Assembly (NCBI GenBank): GCA_041396685.1
Contig: JAWKYD010000013.1
Coordinates: 62,001 to 126,000, forward strand
Direction: 5' to 3'
Length of the DNA: 64,000 nt
DNA from: JAUIAI01 sp041396685
GTDB lineage: Bacteria > Pseudomonadota > Gammaproteobacteria > Burkholderiales > Burkholderiaceae_E
Made by a program: the position numbers and the translations under genes. The notes under the pieces were generated by a model. That model saw only the letters and a program-made list of their open reading frames with translations, was not told where the DNA came from and ran no database searches. Below, piece by piece: positions 16,513-25,439 of the stretch (within the stretch, counting starts at the first letter, position 1; each line of letters begins with the position of its first letter).

Positions 16513-18653
16513 CCTCCCGCCCCCAGCTCATCGACCGGCCCACTTCGGTCGAGCCGGTTCTCGAGGTCGGCCGCAATTGCTGGTGCATCGCACCGGCGAG
16601 CCGCTTCGCCGCGCTGATCGACGCCTCCGACTACTTCGCCGCGTTCGCGCAAGCCTGCCAGGCGGCCGAGCGACAGATTCTTATTCTTGGCTGGGATTTC
16701 GACCGTCGCGAGCGACTGACCCGAGGCGACGCACCGACCGACCTGCCGGACGAACTCGGTGCCTTTCTGACCGCCCTCGTCAAGCGCAAGCGGCGGCTCC
16801 AGGTGTTTCTGTTGTCCTGGGACTTCAACATGATCTACGCGGCCGAGCGCGAGATGCTGCCGGCCTTGCGGCTGCGCCTGCAGGCGCCACGGCGATTTCA
16901 TTTCCGCCTCGACGGCAGCCATCCGAACGGGGCTTCACACCATCAAAAAGTGGTCGTGATCGACGACCGAGTCGCTTTCGCGGGCGGCATCGATCTGACG
17001 CGCTGTCGCTGGGACACCTCCGAACACCGCCCGGACGATCCACGCCGAACCGATCCCGACGGCAATCGATACCCACCCTTCCACGACGTGATGGCCTGCA
17101 TCGAGGGTGAGGCGGCAGCCCGACTGGGTGAGCTCGCGCGCGAACGCTGGCGTCACGCACATCGCTGGCGGATCCGACCCCCGAAAGTGGATGGTCCTTC
17201 GCCGTGGCCCGGCGGCCTCGAGCCGGACCTGCGCGACGTGCCGGTGGCCATTGCCCGCACCGAGCCGGGTTTTCGTCGTCGCCCGGGAGTGCGTGAGGTC
17301 GAGTGCCTCTATCTGGATGCGATCGCGGCCGCGCGCCGCTACATCTACATCGAGAACCAGTACTTCACATCGAAGAGTCTCGCCGACGCACTGGCCAGGC
17401 GACTGAGCGAGGCCGACGGCCCGGAGGTGGTGCTCGTGCTACCGCTGCATACCGGCGGCTGGCTCGAGCGCCTGACGATGGACGTGGTTCGCGGCCGCAT
17501 TCTCGAACGCCTCACGACGGCCGACCGCCACGACCGCCTGCGGGTTCTGTATCCTGCCCAGGAAGATCTGGGCGACGATTGCATCAGCGTGCATGCGAAG
17601 CTGTTGATCGTCGACGAGCGCCTGATGCGGATCGGCTCCTCGAACACGAGCAATCGCTCGATGGGACTGGACACGGAATGCGACCTCGCCATCGAGGCCA
17701 CGGCCGGCAGCGAACGAGTCGCGCTCAGCATCGCCCGCCTGCGCGACCGCCTGCTCGGAGAGCACCTCGGTTGTACGCCCGACGCATTCGGCGCCAAGAT
17801 GCGCGAGCAGCCCGGATTGATCGCCGCGATCGAGGCCTGTTCGGGTGGTCGGCGAGGCCTGCGCCCCTTGCCCTGGCGGGTCGACCCGGAGGTCGACGAA
17901 CTCGTTCCGGACGATGCGGTCATCGATCCCTCCGAGCCACTGAGCCCCGACTACTTCGTTTCCCAGTACGTGCCCAACGCGGGCAAATCGACCGGCCGGC
18001 GCCGGCTCTGGCTCGGGCTCGGCCTGGTGTTCGGATTGCTCGCCCTGGCCGCCGCTTGGCGCTGGACGCCGCTGCACGAGTTCCTCTCGCCGGATCTGCT
18101 GGCCGGGTATCTGCGCACGCTAGACTCCCCGATCCTGCGCGCAATCGCGGCCGTATCGGGCTTCGTGGCCGCGAGTCTGCTGATGGTTCCGGTGATGCTG
18201 CTGGTGGTCATCGTCGCGATCGTGTTCGGCGGCTGGCCGGCCTTCGCCTACGCGCTCGTCGGCTCCATGGCCTCGGCCGCGATCGGCTTCGCGGTCGGCA
18301 GACAGGTCGGTCGCGGCACGCTCGAGCGCTTCAGCGGGCCCAGGCTCGACCAGCTCGGCAAGCGCCTCGCGCGGCGCGGCACACTCGCGGTGGCCGTGCT
18401 GCGGATGGTGCCGGTCGCACCGTTCACCGTGTTCAATCTGGTCGCCGGCGGCTCCCCGGTCGGCGCGCGCCAGTTCATGTTCGGCACCTTCCTCGGTATG
18501 GCGCCGGGCATCGCGGCGATCACGATGTTCTCGGATTCACTCTGGCAAGCCCTGAAGAACCCGTCGCCGATGAACATCGCGCTGGCGCTCGGCGTGGGGC
18601 TGGTCGTGTTGATCGTCGCGCGCCTGGCCACGCGCTGGCTGCGCACGAGCTGA
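16509..18653 (+). CDS. Phospholipase D-like protein with C-terminal VTT membrane domain
   Basis: 714 residues in two parts. The first roughly 480 residues are a phospholipase-D-superfamily domain with two HKD motifs (HHQKVVVIDD near residue 150 and HAKLLIVDE near residue 365, each followed by a GSSN- or GG-type segment). After a linker comes a SNARE-associated/DedA (VTT) domain with about five hydrophobic segments and the family block GRFSGP...RRG...RMVPVAPFTVFNLVAG. It should hydrolyse or transfer phosphodiesters, perhaps phospholipids such as cardiolipin, at the inner membrane. The ATG overlaps the stop of oxidase subunit IV, an unusual coupling of lipid and respiratory genes. Confidence 0.88.
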   Translation: MTSRPQLIDRPTSVEPVLEVGRNCWCIAPASRFAALIDASDYFAAFAQACQAAERQILILGWDFDRRERLTRGDAPTDLPDELGAFLTALVKRKRRLQVFLLSWDFNMIYAAEREMLPALRLRLQAPRRFHFRLDGSHPNGASHHQKVVVIDDRVAFAGGIDLTRCRWDTSEHRPDDPRRTDPDGNRYPPFHDVMACIEGEAAARLGELARERWRHAHRWRIRPPKVDGPSPWPGGLEPDLRDVPVAIARTEPGFRRRPGVREVECLYLDAIAAARRYIYIENQYFTSKSLADALARRLSEADGPEVVLVLPLHTGGWLERLTMDVVRGRILERLTTADRHDRLRVLYPAQEDLGDDCISVHAKLLIVDERLMRIGSSNTSNRSMGLDTECDLAIEATAGSERVALSIARLRDRLLGEHLGCTPDAFGAKMREQPGLIAAIEACSGGRRGLRPLPWRVDPEVDELVPDDAVIDPSEPLSPDYFVSQYVPNAGKSTGRRRLWLGLGLVFGLLALAAAWRWTPLHEFLSPDLLAGYLRTLDSPILRAIAAVSGFVAASLLMVPVMLLVVIVAIVFGGWPAFAYALVGSMASAAIGFAVGRQVGRGTLERFSGPRLDQLGKRLARRGTLAVAVLRMVPVAPFTVFNLVAGGSPVGARQFMFGTFLGMAPGIAAITMFSDSLWQALKNPSPMNIALALGVGLVVLIVARLATRWLRTS

Positions 18654-18660
18654 CGCGCGG

Positions 18661-19401
18661 ATGCTCAGAGTGGCGACCTACAACGTGCACGACTGCGTCG
18701 GTCGCGACGGCCGCTATGCGCCGGAGCGTATCGCGGCCATCATCGCAGACCTGCGCGCTGACATCGTCGCATTGCAGGAGATCACACTCGATGCACAGGG
18801 GGCCGTGGTCGCGGCACTCGAGCGGCTGACCAGACTCCGAACCATCGACGGAACGCTATTTGCCCGCCGGGGCGGACGCTACGGCAACATCGTGATGAGC
18901 CGCCTGCCCGTGCTCGAGCGCTGTCGGCTGGATCTCTCGATTCCCGGGCGCGAGCCCCGCGGCCTGCTCGAGCTGCAAGTGGCCGGCATCGGCGGACGCG
19001 CGATCCGGATACTCGCAACCCATCTCGGCCTTGGATCGGACGAACGTGCACGCCAGATCGAAGCGCTGGCGCGCAGGGTCGCGACGGTTTCCGAACCGTT
19101 GATCCTGCTCGGCGATTTCAACGTCTGGCAGGGGCCGGGGAAACTGCGCCCTCTGCTGCGGGCCGGTCTGCAATGCACGGCCGTGCGCACCTTCCCCACA
19201 TGGGTCCGGCCGGTACTCGCCCTGGATCGCATCCTGGTGCGCGCACCAGCGCGCATCCATGCGTGCTGGCGCGCGCACGTGGCGGCAACGGCCGTCGCCT
19301 CGGATCACTATCCGCTCGTCGCCGAGATCGCGTTTGACGACCTCGCCGGCCCGGTGCAAACGGATGCGAACGCTCCGCTGGCGCAAGCCCACCCGGGCTG
19401 A
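18661..19401 (+). CDS. Endonuclease/exonuclease/phosphatase-family protein
   Basis: 246-residue protein of the EEP superfamily (DNase I / sphingomyelinase fold). Visible motifs are VATYNVHDCVGRDGRY, the metal-binding glutamate in ALQEI, the LLGDFNVW block and the C-terminal ASDHYPLVAEI with the catalytic histidine. No signal peptide is visible. It starts 7 bases after the phospholipase-D/VTT gene; the pairing of these two families is common and suggests joint phosphodiester or phospholipid processing. The ATG start agrees with the family's usual beginning. Confidence 0.85.
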   Translation: MLRVATYNVHDCVGRDGRYAPERIAAIIADLRADIVALQEITLDAQGAVVAALERLTRLRTIDGTLFARRGGRYGNIVMSRLPVLERCRLDLSIPGREPRGLLELQVAGIGGRAIRILATHLGLGSDERARQIEALARRVATVSEPLILLGDFNVWQGPGKLRPLLRAGLQCTAVRTFPTWVRPVLALDRILVRAPARIHACWRAHVAATAVASDHYPLVAEIAFDDLAGPVQTDANAPLAQAHPG

Positions 19402-19428
19402 CGATCGATCCGGGCTCGCAGGGGCCGA

Positions 19429-21171
19429 CTAGCGCACGCGCACCTGCGCCAGTTCCGTGCCCTGCGGATCGACCACATGCACCGCGCAAGCGATGCAGGG
19501 GTCGAAAGAATGCACGGTGCGTTGAATCTCCAGCGGCCGAGTCGGATCGTGTAAGCGATGCCGGTCCATCAGCGCCGCCTCGTACGGGCCGGGCTGACCG
19601 TTGCCATCACGCGGCCCGGCGTTCCAGGTGCTGGGCACCACGGCCTGATAGTTGCTGATCTTGCCGTCCTCGATGACGACCCAGTGCGCGAGCGCACCGC
19701 GCGGCGCCTCCATGAAGCCAACGCCCCGCGCCTGTGCCGGCCAGCTGGACGGCTCCCAGCGCGCGGCATTGTGCACGCTGCGCTCGCCCGCCTTGATGTT
19801 TGCGATCAGCGCATCGAGCCAGACCATCATCTGGTCGGCGATGACCTTGGACTCGAGCGTGCGTGCCGCCGTGCGTCCGAGGGTGGAGAACATCGCCTCC
19901 AGTGGCAGATCGAGCTTGCGCAGAACCGAGTCGGCCAGAGCGCGGGTCGGTTCATGCCCGGTTCCGTAGAGCATCAGTACGCGCGCCAGCGGGCCGACCT
20001 CCATCACCCTGCCCCGCCAGCGCGGTGATTTCAGCCAGGAATACGCGTGCTCCACGTCGAGTTGCTCGTAGGGCGGCTTCGGACCCGTGTAGTGGAGTGC
20101 GGTCTCGCCATCGTATGGATGCAGACCACGATCCTTGCCGCCGGTGTAGTCGTACCAGCTGTGGCTCACGAACTCCTGCACCTGGCCAGGGTCCGAAAGG
20201 TCGACGGGTTCGATCCGCGACAGATCGCGGCCCAGGATGGCACCCGCCGGAATCAACCAGCTCGAGGGATCATTTCTGCCGGCGACGGGAAAATCGCCCA
20301 CGGTCATGAAGTTTCCGACGCCTTCGCCCCGGGCGAACCAGTCTTTGTAGAAGCCGGCGATCGCGACGGTATCGGGCACGTAGACCTGATCGACGAAGGC
20401 CTGCATCGATCGGATGATCTCGCGGATTCGCTCGAGGCTGACGATGTTCAGCGCGGTCGCGGCCGCGCCGGCCGACCCCGGCGCCGCGCTGACCGGGATG
20501 GGCACACCGCCGACGACGAAGTTCGGATGCGGATTCTTACCTCCGAAGATCGTATGGATCTGCACCACATCGCGCTGCCAGGCCAGCGCCTCGAGATAGT
20601 GTGCGACCGCCATCAGATTGGCCTCGGCCGGCAGACGGTAGGCCGGGTGTCCCCAATAGCCGCCGTTGAAAATGCCCAACTGGCCCGACTCGACGAAGGC
20701 CTTCAGGCGCTTTTGCGTGTCGGCGAAGTAGCCCGGGCTGGACTTCGCCCATGGCGAAAGCGATTGAGCAAGCTCGGAAGTGCCCTTGGGATCGGCCTTC
20801 AGTGCCGACACCACGTCCACCCAGTCGAGCGCATGCAGATGATAGAAGTGCATGACGTGGTCGTGAACGTATTGCGCCGCGATCATCAGATTGCGGATCA
20901 ACTGGGCATTCGCCGGGATCTCGTAGCCGAGCGCATTCTCCACCGCACGGACCGAGGCAATGCCGTGCACCAGTGTGCAGACACCGCATATCCGCTGCGC
21001 GAACGCCCAGGCATCGCGCGGATCGCGCCCCTTCAGGATGAGCTCGATGCCACGCACCATCGTGCCCGACGAGAATGCACGCGATATCCGACCGTCGCCA
21101 TCCGTCTCGGCTTCGATCCGCAAATGGCCTTCGATGCGGGTGACCGGATCCACGACCACGCGCTTGTTCAT
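19429..21171 (-). CDS. hynL: Isp-type [NiFe] hydrogenase large subunit (group 1e)
   Basis: 580-residue catalytic subunit carrying the NiFe(CN)2CO centre. The N-terminal RIEGHLRIE block, the proximal ligand motif RICGVCTLVHG and the distal motif DPCIACAVH are intact. The C-terminal extension after that histidine (VVDPQGTELAQVRVR) is the peptide removed on maturation. ATG 21171 overlaps the isp2 stop (ATGA), which fixes the start. Gene order small subunit - isp1 - isp2 - large subunit is the diagnostic arrangement of Isp-type, quinone-linked uptake hydrogenases. It faces the periplasm with HynS through co-translocation. Confidence 0.94.
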   Translation of the reverse strand: MNKRVVVDPVTRIEGHLRIEAETDGDGRISRAFSSGTMVRGIELILKGRDPRDAWAFAQRICGVCTLVHGIASVRAVENALGYEIPANAQLIRNLMIAAQYVHDHVMHFYHLHALDWVDVVSALKADPKGTSELAQSLSPWAKSSPGYFADTQKRLKAFVESGQLGIFNGGYWGHPAYRLPAEANLMAVAHYLEALAWQRDVVQIHTIFGGKNPHPNFVVGGVPIPVSAAPGSAGAAATALNIVSLERIREIIRSMQAFVDQVYVPDTVAIAGFYKDWFARGEGVGNFMTVGDFPVAGRNDPSSWLIPAGAILGRDLSRIEPVDLSDPGQVQEFVSHSWYDYTGGKDRGLHPYDGETALHYTGPKPPYEQLDVEHAYSWLKSPRWRGRVMEVGPLARVLMLYGTGHEPTRALADSVLRKLDLPLEAMFSTLGRTAARTLESKVIADQMMVWLDALIANIKAGERSVHNAARWEPSSWPAQARGVGFMEAPRGALAHWVVIEDGKISNYQAVVPSTWNAGPRDGNGQPGPYEAALMDRHRLHDPTRPLEIQRTVHSFDPCIACAVHVVDPQGTELAQVRVR

Positions 21172-22493
21172 GATCGGGCCTCGGCAGTTTCGGTGAGGTT
21201 GTCCGCCACCATCTCGAGCAGGCTCTCGGGCCGCTTGTCCCAATTGAAGTGCCTGGCCCCCTGATCGAGCGTGATCCGACACTGGCCGCAACTGGTGACG
21301 AAGTGCCTGGCGCCGGTGTCGTCCACCTGACGGCGCTTCAGTTCGAATACCCGGTAGCGCAGCGCCGTGGCACGCTGAATCGAGACCACGCCCCCGCCGC
21401 CACCGCAGCAGACACCGAGATTGCCCGAATCCGCCAGTTCGGTTAGCTCGAGCCCGAGTGCACGCATGACGGCTCGCGGCGCCGCCTCGAGTCCGCCGCG
21501 CCGCACCATCTGGCAGGGATCGTGGAATGTCGCGCTCTCGCCGATGCGCTTGACGCTCAGTCTGCCGCTGCCGATGACCTCGGCCAGAAACTCGGTCATG
21601 TGCAGGATTCGCACCGGCAAGGCCCTGCCGTACCAGCGGGCGGCTTCCCAGCGCGCCGCACCGTAGGCGTGACCGCACTCGGGCAGGATCACCGTGTGCG
21701 CGCCGATCTTGACCGCCGTATCGACGATGGCGCGGGTCAGGCGCGCCTGCAGGTCGACGTCACCATCGATGAAGCCGATGTTCGAGGCGTCGAAGCCTTC
21801 CTGGTGCAGGGTCCACGACAGTCCCAGCCGGTTCATGATGCGGGCCGCATCGGCAAGCGATTTGGTGTGGTCGCCGAGTTCGGCCGGCGCCACGGTCAGC
21901 AGGTAGTCGGCGCGCTCGAGATCACACGGAATCGACACCCCATGTTCCTCTGCGATCTCCTGGACGATGTCCGGCAGATCTTCGCCGGGAGTGGCGGGGC
22001 TCGACCACGCCTTGGCCGTGCGATCCATCAGGCTGAGCCGCTCGGGGATCAAGCCGGCCTCGAACATCCCGTGGCGCGCCTCCTTGACCAGTTCGGCGAT
22101 ATCGATGCCCATCGGACAAACCATCGTGCATCGGCCGCACATCGTGCAACTGTCGTAGAGCAGTGCCTGCCAGCGCTCGAGCTGCTCGACGGTGACCTTG
22201 GCGCCCAGGCCGAGCGCGCGCAGCACGGGCGCGAACGGCCCCAGTTCGCGCCGGTAGGCGGCGCGAAAAGGTTCGAGCTTGTAGACCGGTGTGTATTTCG
22301 CCTCGCCGGTTGCGACATAGAACGGACAGGCTTCGGCGCACATGCCACAGCGCACGCAGGCCTCCATGTGCAAGGCCGCGGTGACGCCGAATTCGCGCAC
22401 GAAGGTGCGCATGGCCCGCTCGACCCTGGACGCATCCGATGCATCGCCCTGGCTGTCGAACACCACGGATGCATCCCCCTGCATGGCGCTCAT
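21168..22493 (-). CDS. isp2: Isp2, HdrD/HmeD-like iron-sulfur electron-transfer subunit
   Basis: 441 residues. Two 4Fe-4S ferredoxin motifs come first (CVRCGMCAEACPFY and CTMCGRCTMVCPMGID), followed by two halves of the CCG domain of heterodisulfide-reductase subunit D (PECGHAYGAAR region; then FHDPCQ, VCCGGGGG and SCGQC). The sequence of domains matches Isp2 of Isp-type hydrogenases, a cytoplasm-facing Fe-S protein bound to Isp1. The start at 22493 overlaps the isp1 stop. It links H2 oxidation to the quinone pool or to a cytoplasmic disulfide acceptor; which of the two is unresolved in the family. Confidence 0.9.
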   Translation of the reverse strand: MSAMQGDASVVFDSQGDASDASRVERAMRTFVREFGVTAALHMEACVRCGMCAEACPFYVATGEAKYTPVYKLEPFRAAYRRELGPFAPVLRALGLGAKVTVEQLERWQALLYDSCTMCGRCTMVCPMGIDIAELVKEARHGMFEAGLIPERLSLMDRTAKAWSSPATPGEDLPDIVQEIAEEHGVSIPCDLERADYLLTVAPAELGDHTKSLADAARIMNRLGLSWTLHQEGFDASNIGFIDGDVDLQARLTRAIVDTAVKIGAHTVILPECGHAYGAARWEAARWYGRALPVRILHMTEFLAEVIGSGRLSVKRIGESATFHDPCQMVRRGGLEAAPRAVMRALGLELTELADSGNLGVCCGGGGGVVSIQRATALRYRVFELKRRQVDDTGARHFVTSCGQCRITLDQGARHFNWDKRPESLLEMVADNLTETAEARS

Positions 22494-23149
22494 ACCCTGA
22501 CCCCCCGATGGCTGAAACGTGCGCCGGTGGCGCCGCGCGAGAACGCGAACAGGAAGGCATGCATCAACTTGCCGAACGGGAACCAGACCAGGAACGCGCA
22601 AACGCTCAGGATGTGCACCGCCAGCAAAGACTCGTAGCGCGCGCCAAGGTGACTGGTGGCGAGCAGACCGGTGAACACCGGCAGCGCGGTCAGCAGCCAG
22701 CTGAGGTAGTCGTCGGGGCGGGACAGCAGACGTCCGACCGGATGAAACAGCCGCCGCGCCAGCGCCGCGAGCAGGGCGGCGAGCGTCACGACGCCGACAC
22801 CATAGACCAGATTGGACGGTAGCGCCGGCCACGCCAGGCCGGTCAGTTCGCGGATGAACGAGATGTGCGGCGCCAGACCGAAGACGACCACGGCCAGCCC
22901 GATGTGAAAGACATAGGAGTTCAGCGTGGTGAACAACGTGCGTTGGATGAACTCCCGCCGGGGCCACATGCGCCGCACGATCGTCGTGAGCGCGCCGACG
23001 ACCGCCGTCGGCGAACCCGGTCTCGGCGCGGAATCGTCGCCGCGCCGCGGCAACAGCAGCACGCCGGCCAGTCGCCAGACGGAGCCCAGCACGAAGATGG
23101 CGAGCGCGATCTGCAACGCCGGCCCGCGGGCGAAATCAAGCAGGTTCAC
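22490..23149 (-). CDS. isp1: Isp1, cytochrome b-type NarI-like membrane subunit
   Basis: 219-residue integral membrane protein with five hydrophobic segments and histidines placed inside helices (SYVFHIGLAVVVFG, HILSVCAFLVWF, GKLMHAF), as in NarI/HmeC-type dihaem cytochromes b. I chose the GTG at 23149 because CAGGAGA lies 8 bases upstream and the first helix starts 12 residues later. The start overlaps the 3' end of hynS by 14 bases. Role: transfers electrons between the periplasmic hydrogenase and quinone or Isp2. Confidence 0.88.
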   Translation of the reverse strand: MNLLDFARGPALQIALAIFVLGSVWRLAGVLLLPRRGDDSAPRPGSPTAVVGALTTIVRRMWPRREFIQRTLFTTLNSYVFHIGLAVVVFGLAPHISFIRELTGLAWPALPSNLVYGVGVVTLAALLAALARRLFHPVGRLLSRPDDYLSWLLTALPVFTGLLATSHLGARYESLLAVHILSVCAFLVWFPFGKLMHAFLFAFSRGATGARFSHRGVRV

Positions 23150-24239
23150 GATTGACGTCTCCTGACGGATTCGAATCACGGCGCTGGCGGGCGAGCCGCG
23201 CCGCGGCCGCGCCTGCGGCGACACCGCCTACGGCAGCCATCCCGACCGTCGCACGGTGTGATCCGGTGGCGGCCGACAGCGGCCGATAGAAGCTGCCGCG
23301 ATCCCAGAAACCCGGCTCGGAACAGCCCAGGCAGCCGTGACCGGACTGAATCGGAAACGAGGTGCCGCCGTTCCATTTGAGCGTCGCGCAGGCGTTGTAG
23401 GTCACCGGGCCCTTGCAGCCCACCTCGAACAGGCACCACCCCTGCCGCGCGCCCTCGTCGTCGAATCTCTTGGCGAACATGCCGCGCTCGTAGAACGGGC
23501 GCCGGTAGCAGCGGTCGTGGATCGTTTCGCCGAAGAAGCTCCTCGGCCGGCCGAGCGCATCGAGCTCGGGCAGCGCACCGAATGCGAGCAGGTGCGCGAT
23601 CGTGCCCGCCATCGCCTCGGGTACCGGCGGGCAGCCGGGGATGTTGACCACCGGCTTGCCCTCGACCAGATCGGCGATCGCCACCGCGCCCGTCGGGTTC
23701 GGATCGGCCGAGGGCAGACCTCCGAAGGACGCACAGGTGCCCACCGCGACTACCGCGGCGGCGTCGGCGACGGTTTCGGCCAGGATGTCGACATTGGAGC
23801 GGCCGGCGATCATCGAGTACACGCCACCGTCGGCCACCGGCACCGAACCGTCGACCACGACGATGTAGCTGCCCTTGTTGTCGCGCATCGACTGAAGACG
23901 GGCGGCCTCGGCCGCCTCGCCAGAGGCCGCCTGCAGGGTGTGGTGATAGTCGAGCGAGATGAAGTCGAAGATCAGGCTCTCGAGCGTCGGACCATGCGCA
24001 CGCGTCAGCGACTCGGTGCAGCCGGTGCACTCCTGGAACGACAACCAGATCACCGCCTGGCGCCGGGCCCTGGCGAGGCCGTCGGCCATCTCGCGGGCCG
24101 CCGCCGGTGGCAGCGCCATCAGCGAGGCGAGCGCGGCCGCAACCTTCAGGAGTGCCCGTCGCGAAACGCCACGGCGGGCAAGCATTCCTGCCAGGGTCTC
24201 GTCCCGCCGACGCGGCACGAGTGGATCATCGACAGCCAT
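23136..24239 (-). CDS. hynS: Isp-type [NiFe] hydrogenase small subunit (group 1e)
   Basis: About 367 residues. Tat signal (SRRALLK then a hydrophobic stretch), proximal 4Fe-4S ligands (ECTGC, GTCASFGG, GCPPVP), then distal and medial cluster ligands (HDRCYRR, FEVGCKGP, GHGCLGCSEPGFWD) and a C-terminal alanine-rich hydrophobic segment. The proximal site has the standard four cysteines, not the six-cysteine pattern of O2-tolerant membrane hydrogenases. Start: ATG 24239 has AAGGGGG 6 bases upstream; an in-frame ATG at 24263, adjoining the upstream stop, would add 8 residues. First structural gene of the Isp operon. Confidence 0.93.
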   Translation of the reverse strand: MAVDDPLVPRRRDETLAGMLARRGVSRRALLKVAAALASLMALPPAAAREMADGLARARRQAVIWLSFQECTGCTESLTRAHGPTLESLIFDFISLDYHHTLQAASGEAAEAARLQSMRDNKGSYIVVVDGSVPVADGGVYSMIAGRSNVDILAETVADAAAVVAVGTCASFGGLPSADPNPTGAVAIADLVEGKPVVNIPGCPPVPEAMAGTIAHLLAFGALPELDALGRPRSFFGETIHDRCYRRPFYERGMFAKRFDDEGARQGWCLFEVGCKGPVTYNACATLKWNGGTSFPIQSGHGCLGCSEPGFWDRGSFYRPLSAATGSHRATVGMAAVGGVAAGAAAARLARQRRDSNPSGDVNREPA

Positions 24240-24263
24240 CTCGAGCCCCCTTGCAGCGCTCAT

Positions 24264-25223
24264 TCATCGGTCGGTGTCGCCCGGTGTGATTGCGGAACGC
24301 AGCCGTTCGGCGGCGATGCCGATGTCCTCGCCGTGCGCGAGCAGGATGCCCGGCACACGGGTCACGCAGATCTGCTCGGAAAGGACTCGTCGGTCATCGG
24401 CCAGATGCGTGATGTGCCAGACACCGGCGTAGCCGGTCTCGCGTACCCGTGTCTGCCCGAGCAGCGACAGCACTGCATCCACCTCGCCGCTACCGAGGCG
24501 GGCGATCAGCGCCTCGCGCCCGGCCTCGCCGATGGGCAGGCTGCCGAGATCGATGATTTCCTCGAGATCGGGCTCACGCACCAGGCGCTCGAGCAGAGAC
24601 GAGATCTCGTTCATGACCGAACGCTCGAGACCGGCGCGACAGGGTGCCAGCGCGATCGGGATGACCTTCGCGCACGGCCGACCCTCCGTCGGCGTCGAAA
24701 CCGTGGCCGCCGCGGCGCCGGCCACGCCTGCCCGGCCGGCGTCGGCGCGCCAGCGCAGGATCAGGGCCTCCACCTCGATGACCATGTCGTCGATTGCGGC
24801 GCGCACGGCCGGCGTCGGAGCCATGCCCAGGATGACGCTCACGGGCTGCACGGCCACCAGCGCCCGCCGCCCGGGCCGGCTGCCGCTGAGCTCGGCCGCC
24901 GCCATCAGATCGGCCAGTGCCACCTCGTGCGCGGTCTTCTTCGAGCCGACCAGCAGTGCGTCCATGTCGGCGCCTTCGAAGACCCGCACGGTTCCCGGCG
25001 GCGCGCCGAACGAGGCGGCATCGACGGCCACGAAGCCCCAGGCGTCCTGGATCTCGGGCAACAGGCTGAGCCCCATGGTTCCGCCGTCGCGCACGATGAC
25101 CGCATCGTCGGCGACCGTCACCGCCGAGTCCAGCAGCCGGTCGACCACGATCGGACCGGCCGCGTCGTCGGAAAGCAGACGGTTTCCGAGTCCCAGCACA
25201 AGAATGCGATTCCCGACGTCCAT
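24264..25223 (-). CDS. Fused hydrogenase maturation protease (HyaD-like) and HupH-like domain
   Basis: 319 residues in two parts. Residues 1 to about 160 are a HyaD/HybD-type endopeptidase that trims the large subunit; GLGNRLLSDDAAG, the VAVDAA aspartate and KKTAHEV histidine mark the nickel-sensing residues. After an Ala/Gly-rich linker, residues about 190-319 match the C-terminal half of HupH/HyaF (DLGSLPIGEAGREAL, then VRETGYAGVWHITH). These are normally separate proteins. GGGGAGG lies before the ATG at 25223, and the stop abuts the hynS start region. It heads the hydrogenase operon and most probably matures HynL. Confidence 0.82.
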   Translation of the reverse strand: MDVGNRILVLGLGNRLLSDDAAGPIVVDRLLDSAVTVADDAVIVRDGGTMGLSLLPEIQDAWGFVAVDAASFGAPPGTVRVFEGADMDALLVGSKKTAHEVALADLMAAAELSGSRPGRRALVAVQPVSVILGMAPTPAVRAAIDDMVIEVEALILRWRADAGRAGVAGAAAATVSTPTEGRPCAKVIPIALAPCRAGLERSVMNEISSLLERLVREPDLEEIIDLGSLPIGEAGREALIARLGSGEVDAVLSLLGQTRVRETGYAGVWHITHLADDRRVLSEQICVTRVPGILLAHGEDIGIAAERLRSAITPGDTDR

Positions 25224-25439
25224 TTCGCCTCCCCGGCAGCACGCCGCCTGGACTGCTCGACGGACGCGCGTGACGCTGCCTGATCTGATTCAAGCGCAAC
25301 GGATTGGCAGGCGTATTGATCGCGCGCAAAGAGGGATGGCTGTTTTTGCCCGATTCTTCACTCTCGGCTATCGTCAACCCTGGCAGCGGCGTCGACACCT
25401 CGCACGTGGTTTGCTCGACGCATGGAACGAAGGACGAGC
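25224..25439. promoter_or_regulatory. Divergent promoter region between Isp hydrogenase and hyp operons
   Basis: 216 bases between the outward-reading maturation-protease gene (minus) and hypC (plus). Two partial matches to the FNR consensus TTGAT-N4-ATCAA are visible, CTGAT-N4-TTCAA at 25280-25293 and TTGAT-N4-CGCAA at 25316-25329, each 8 of 10 conserved bases. That would suit oxygen control of both operons. No clear sigma-70 or sigma-54 promoter is seen. Confidence 0.35.
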
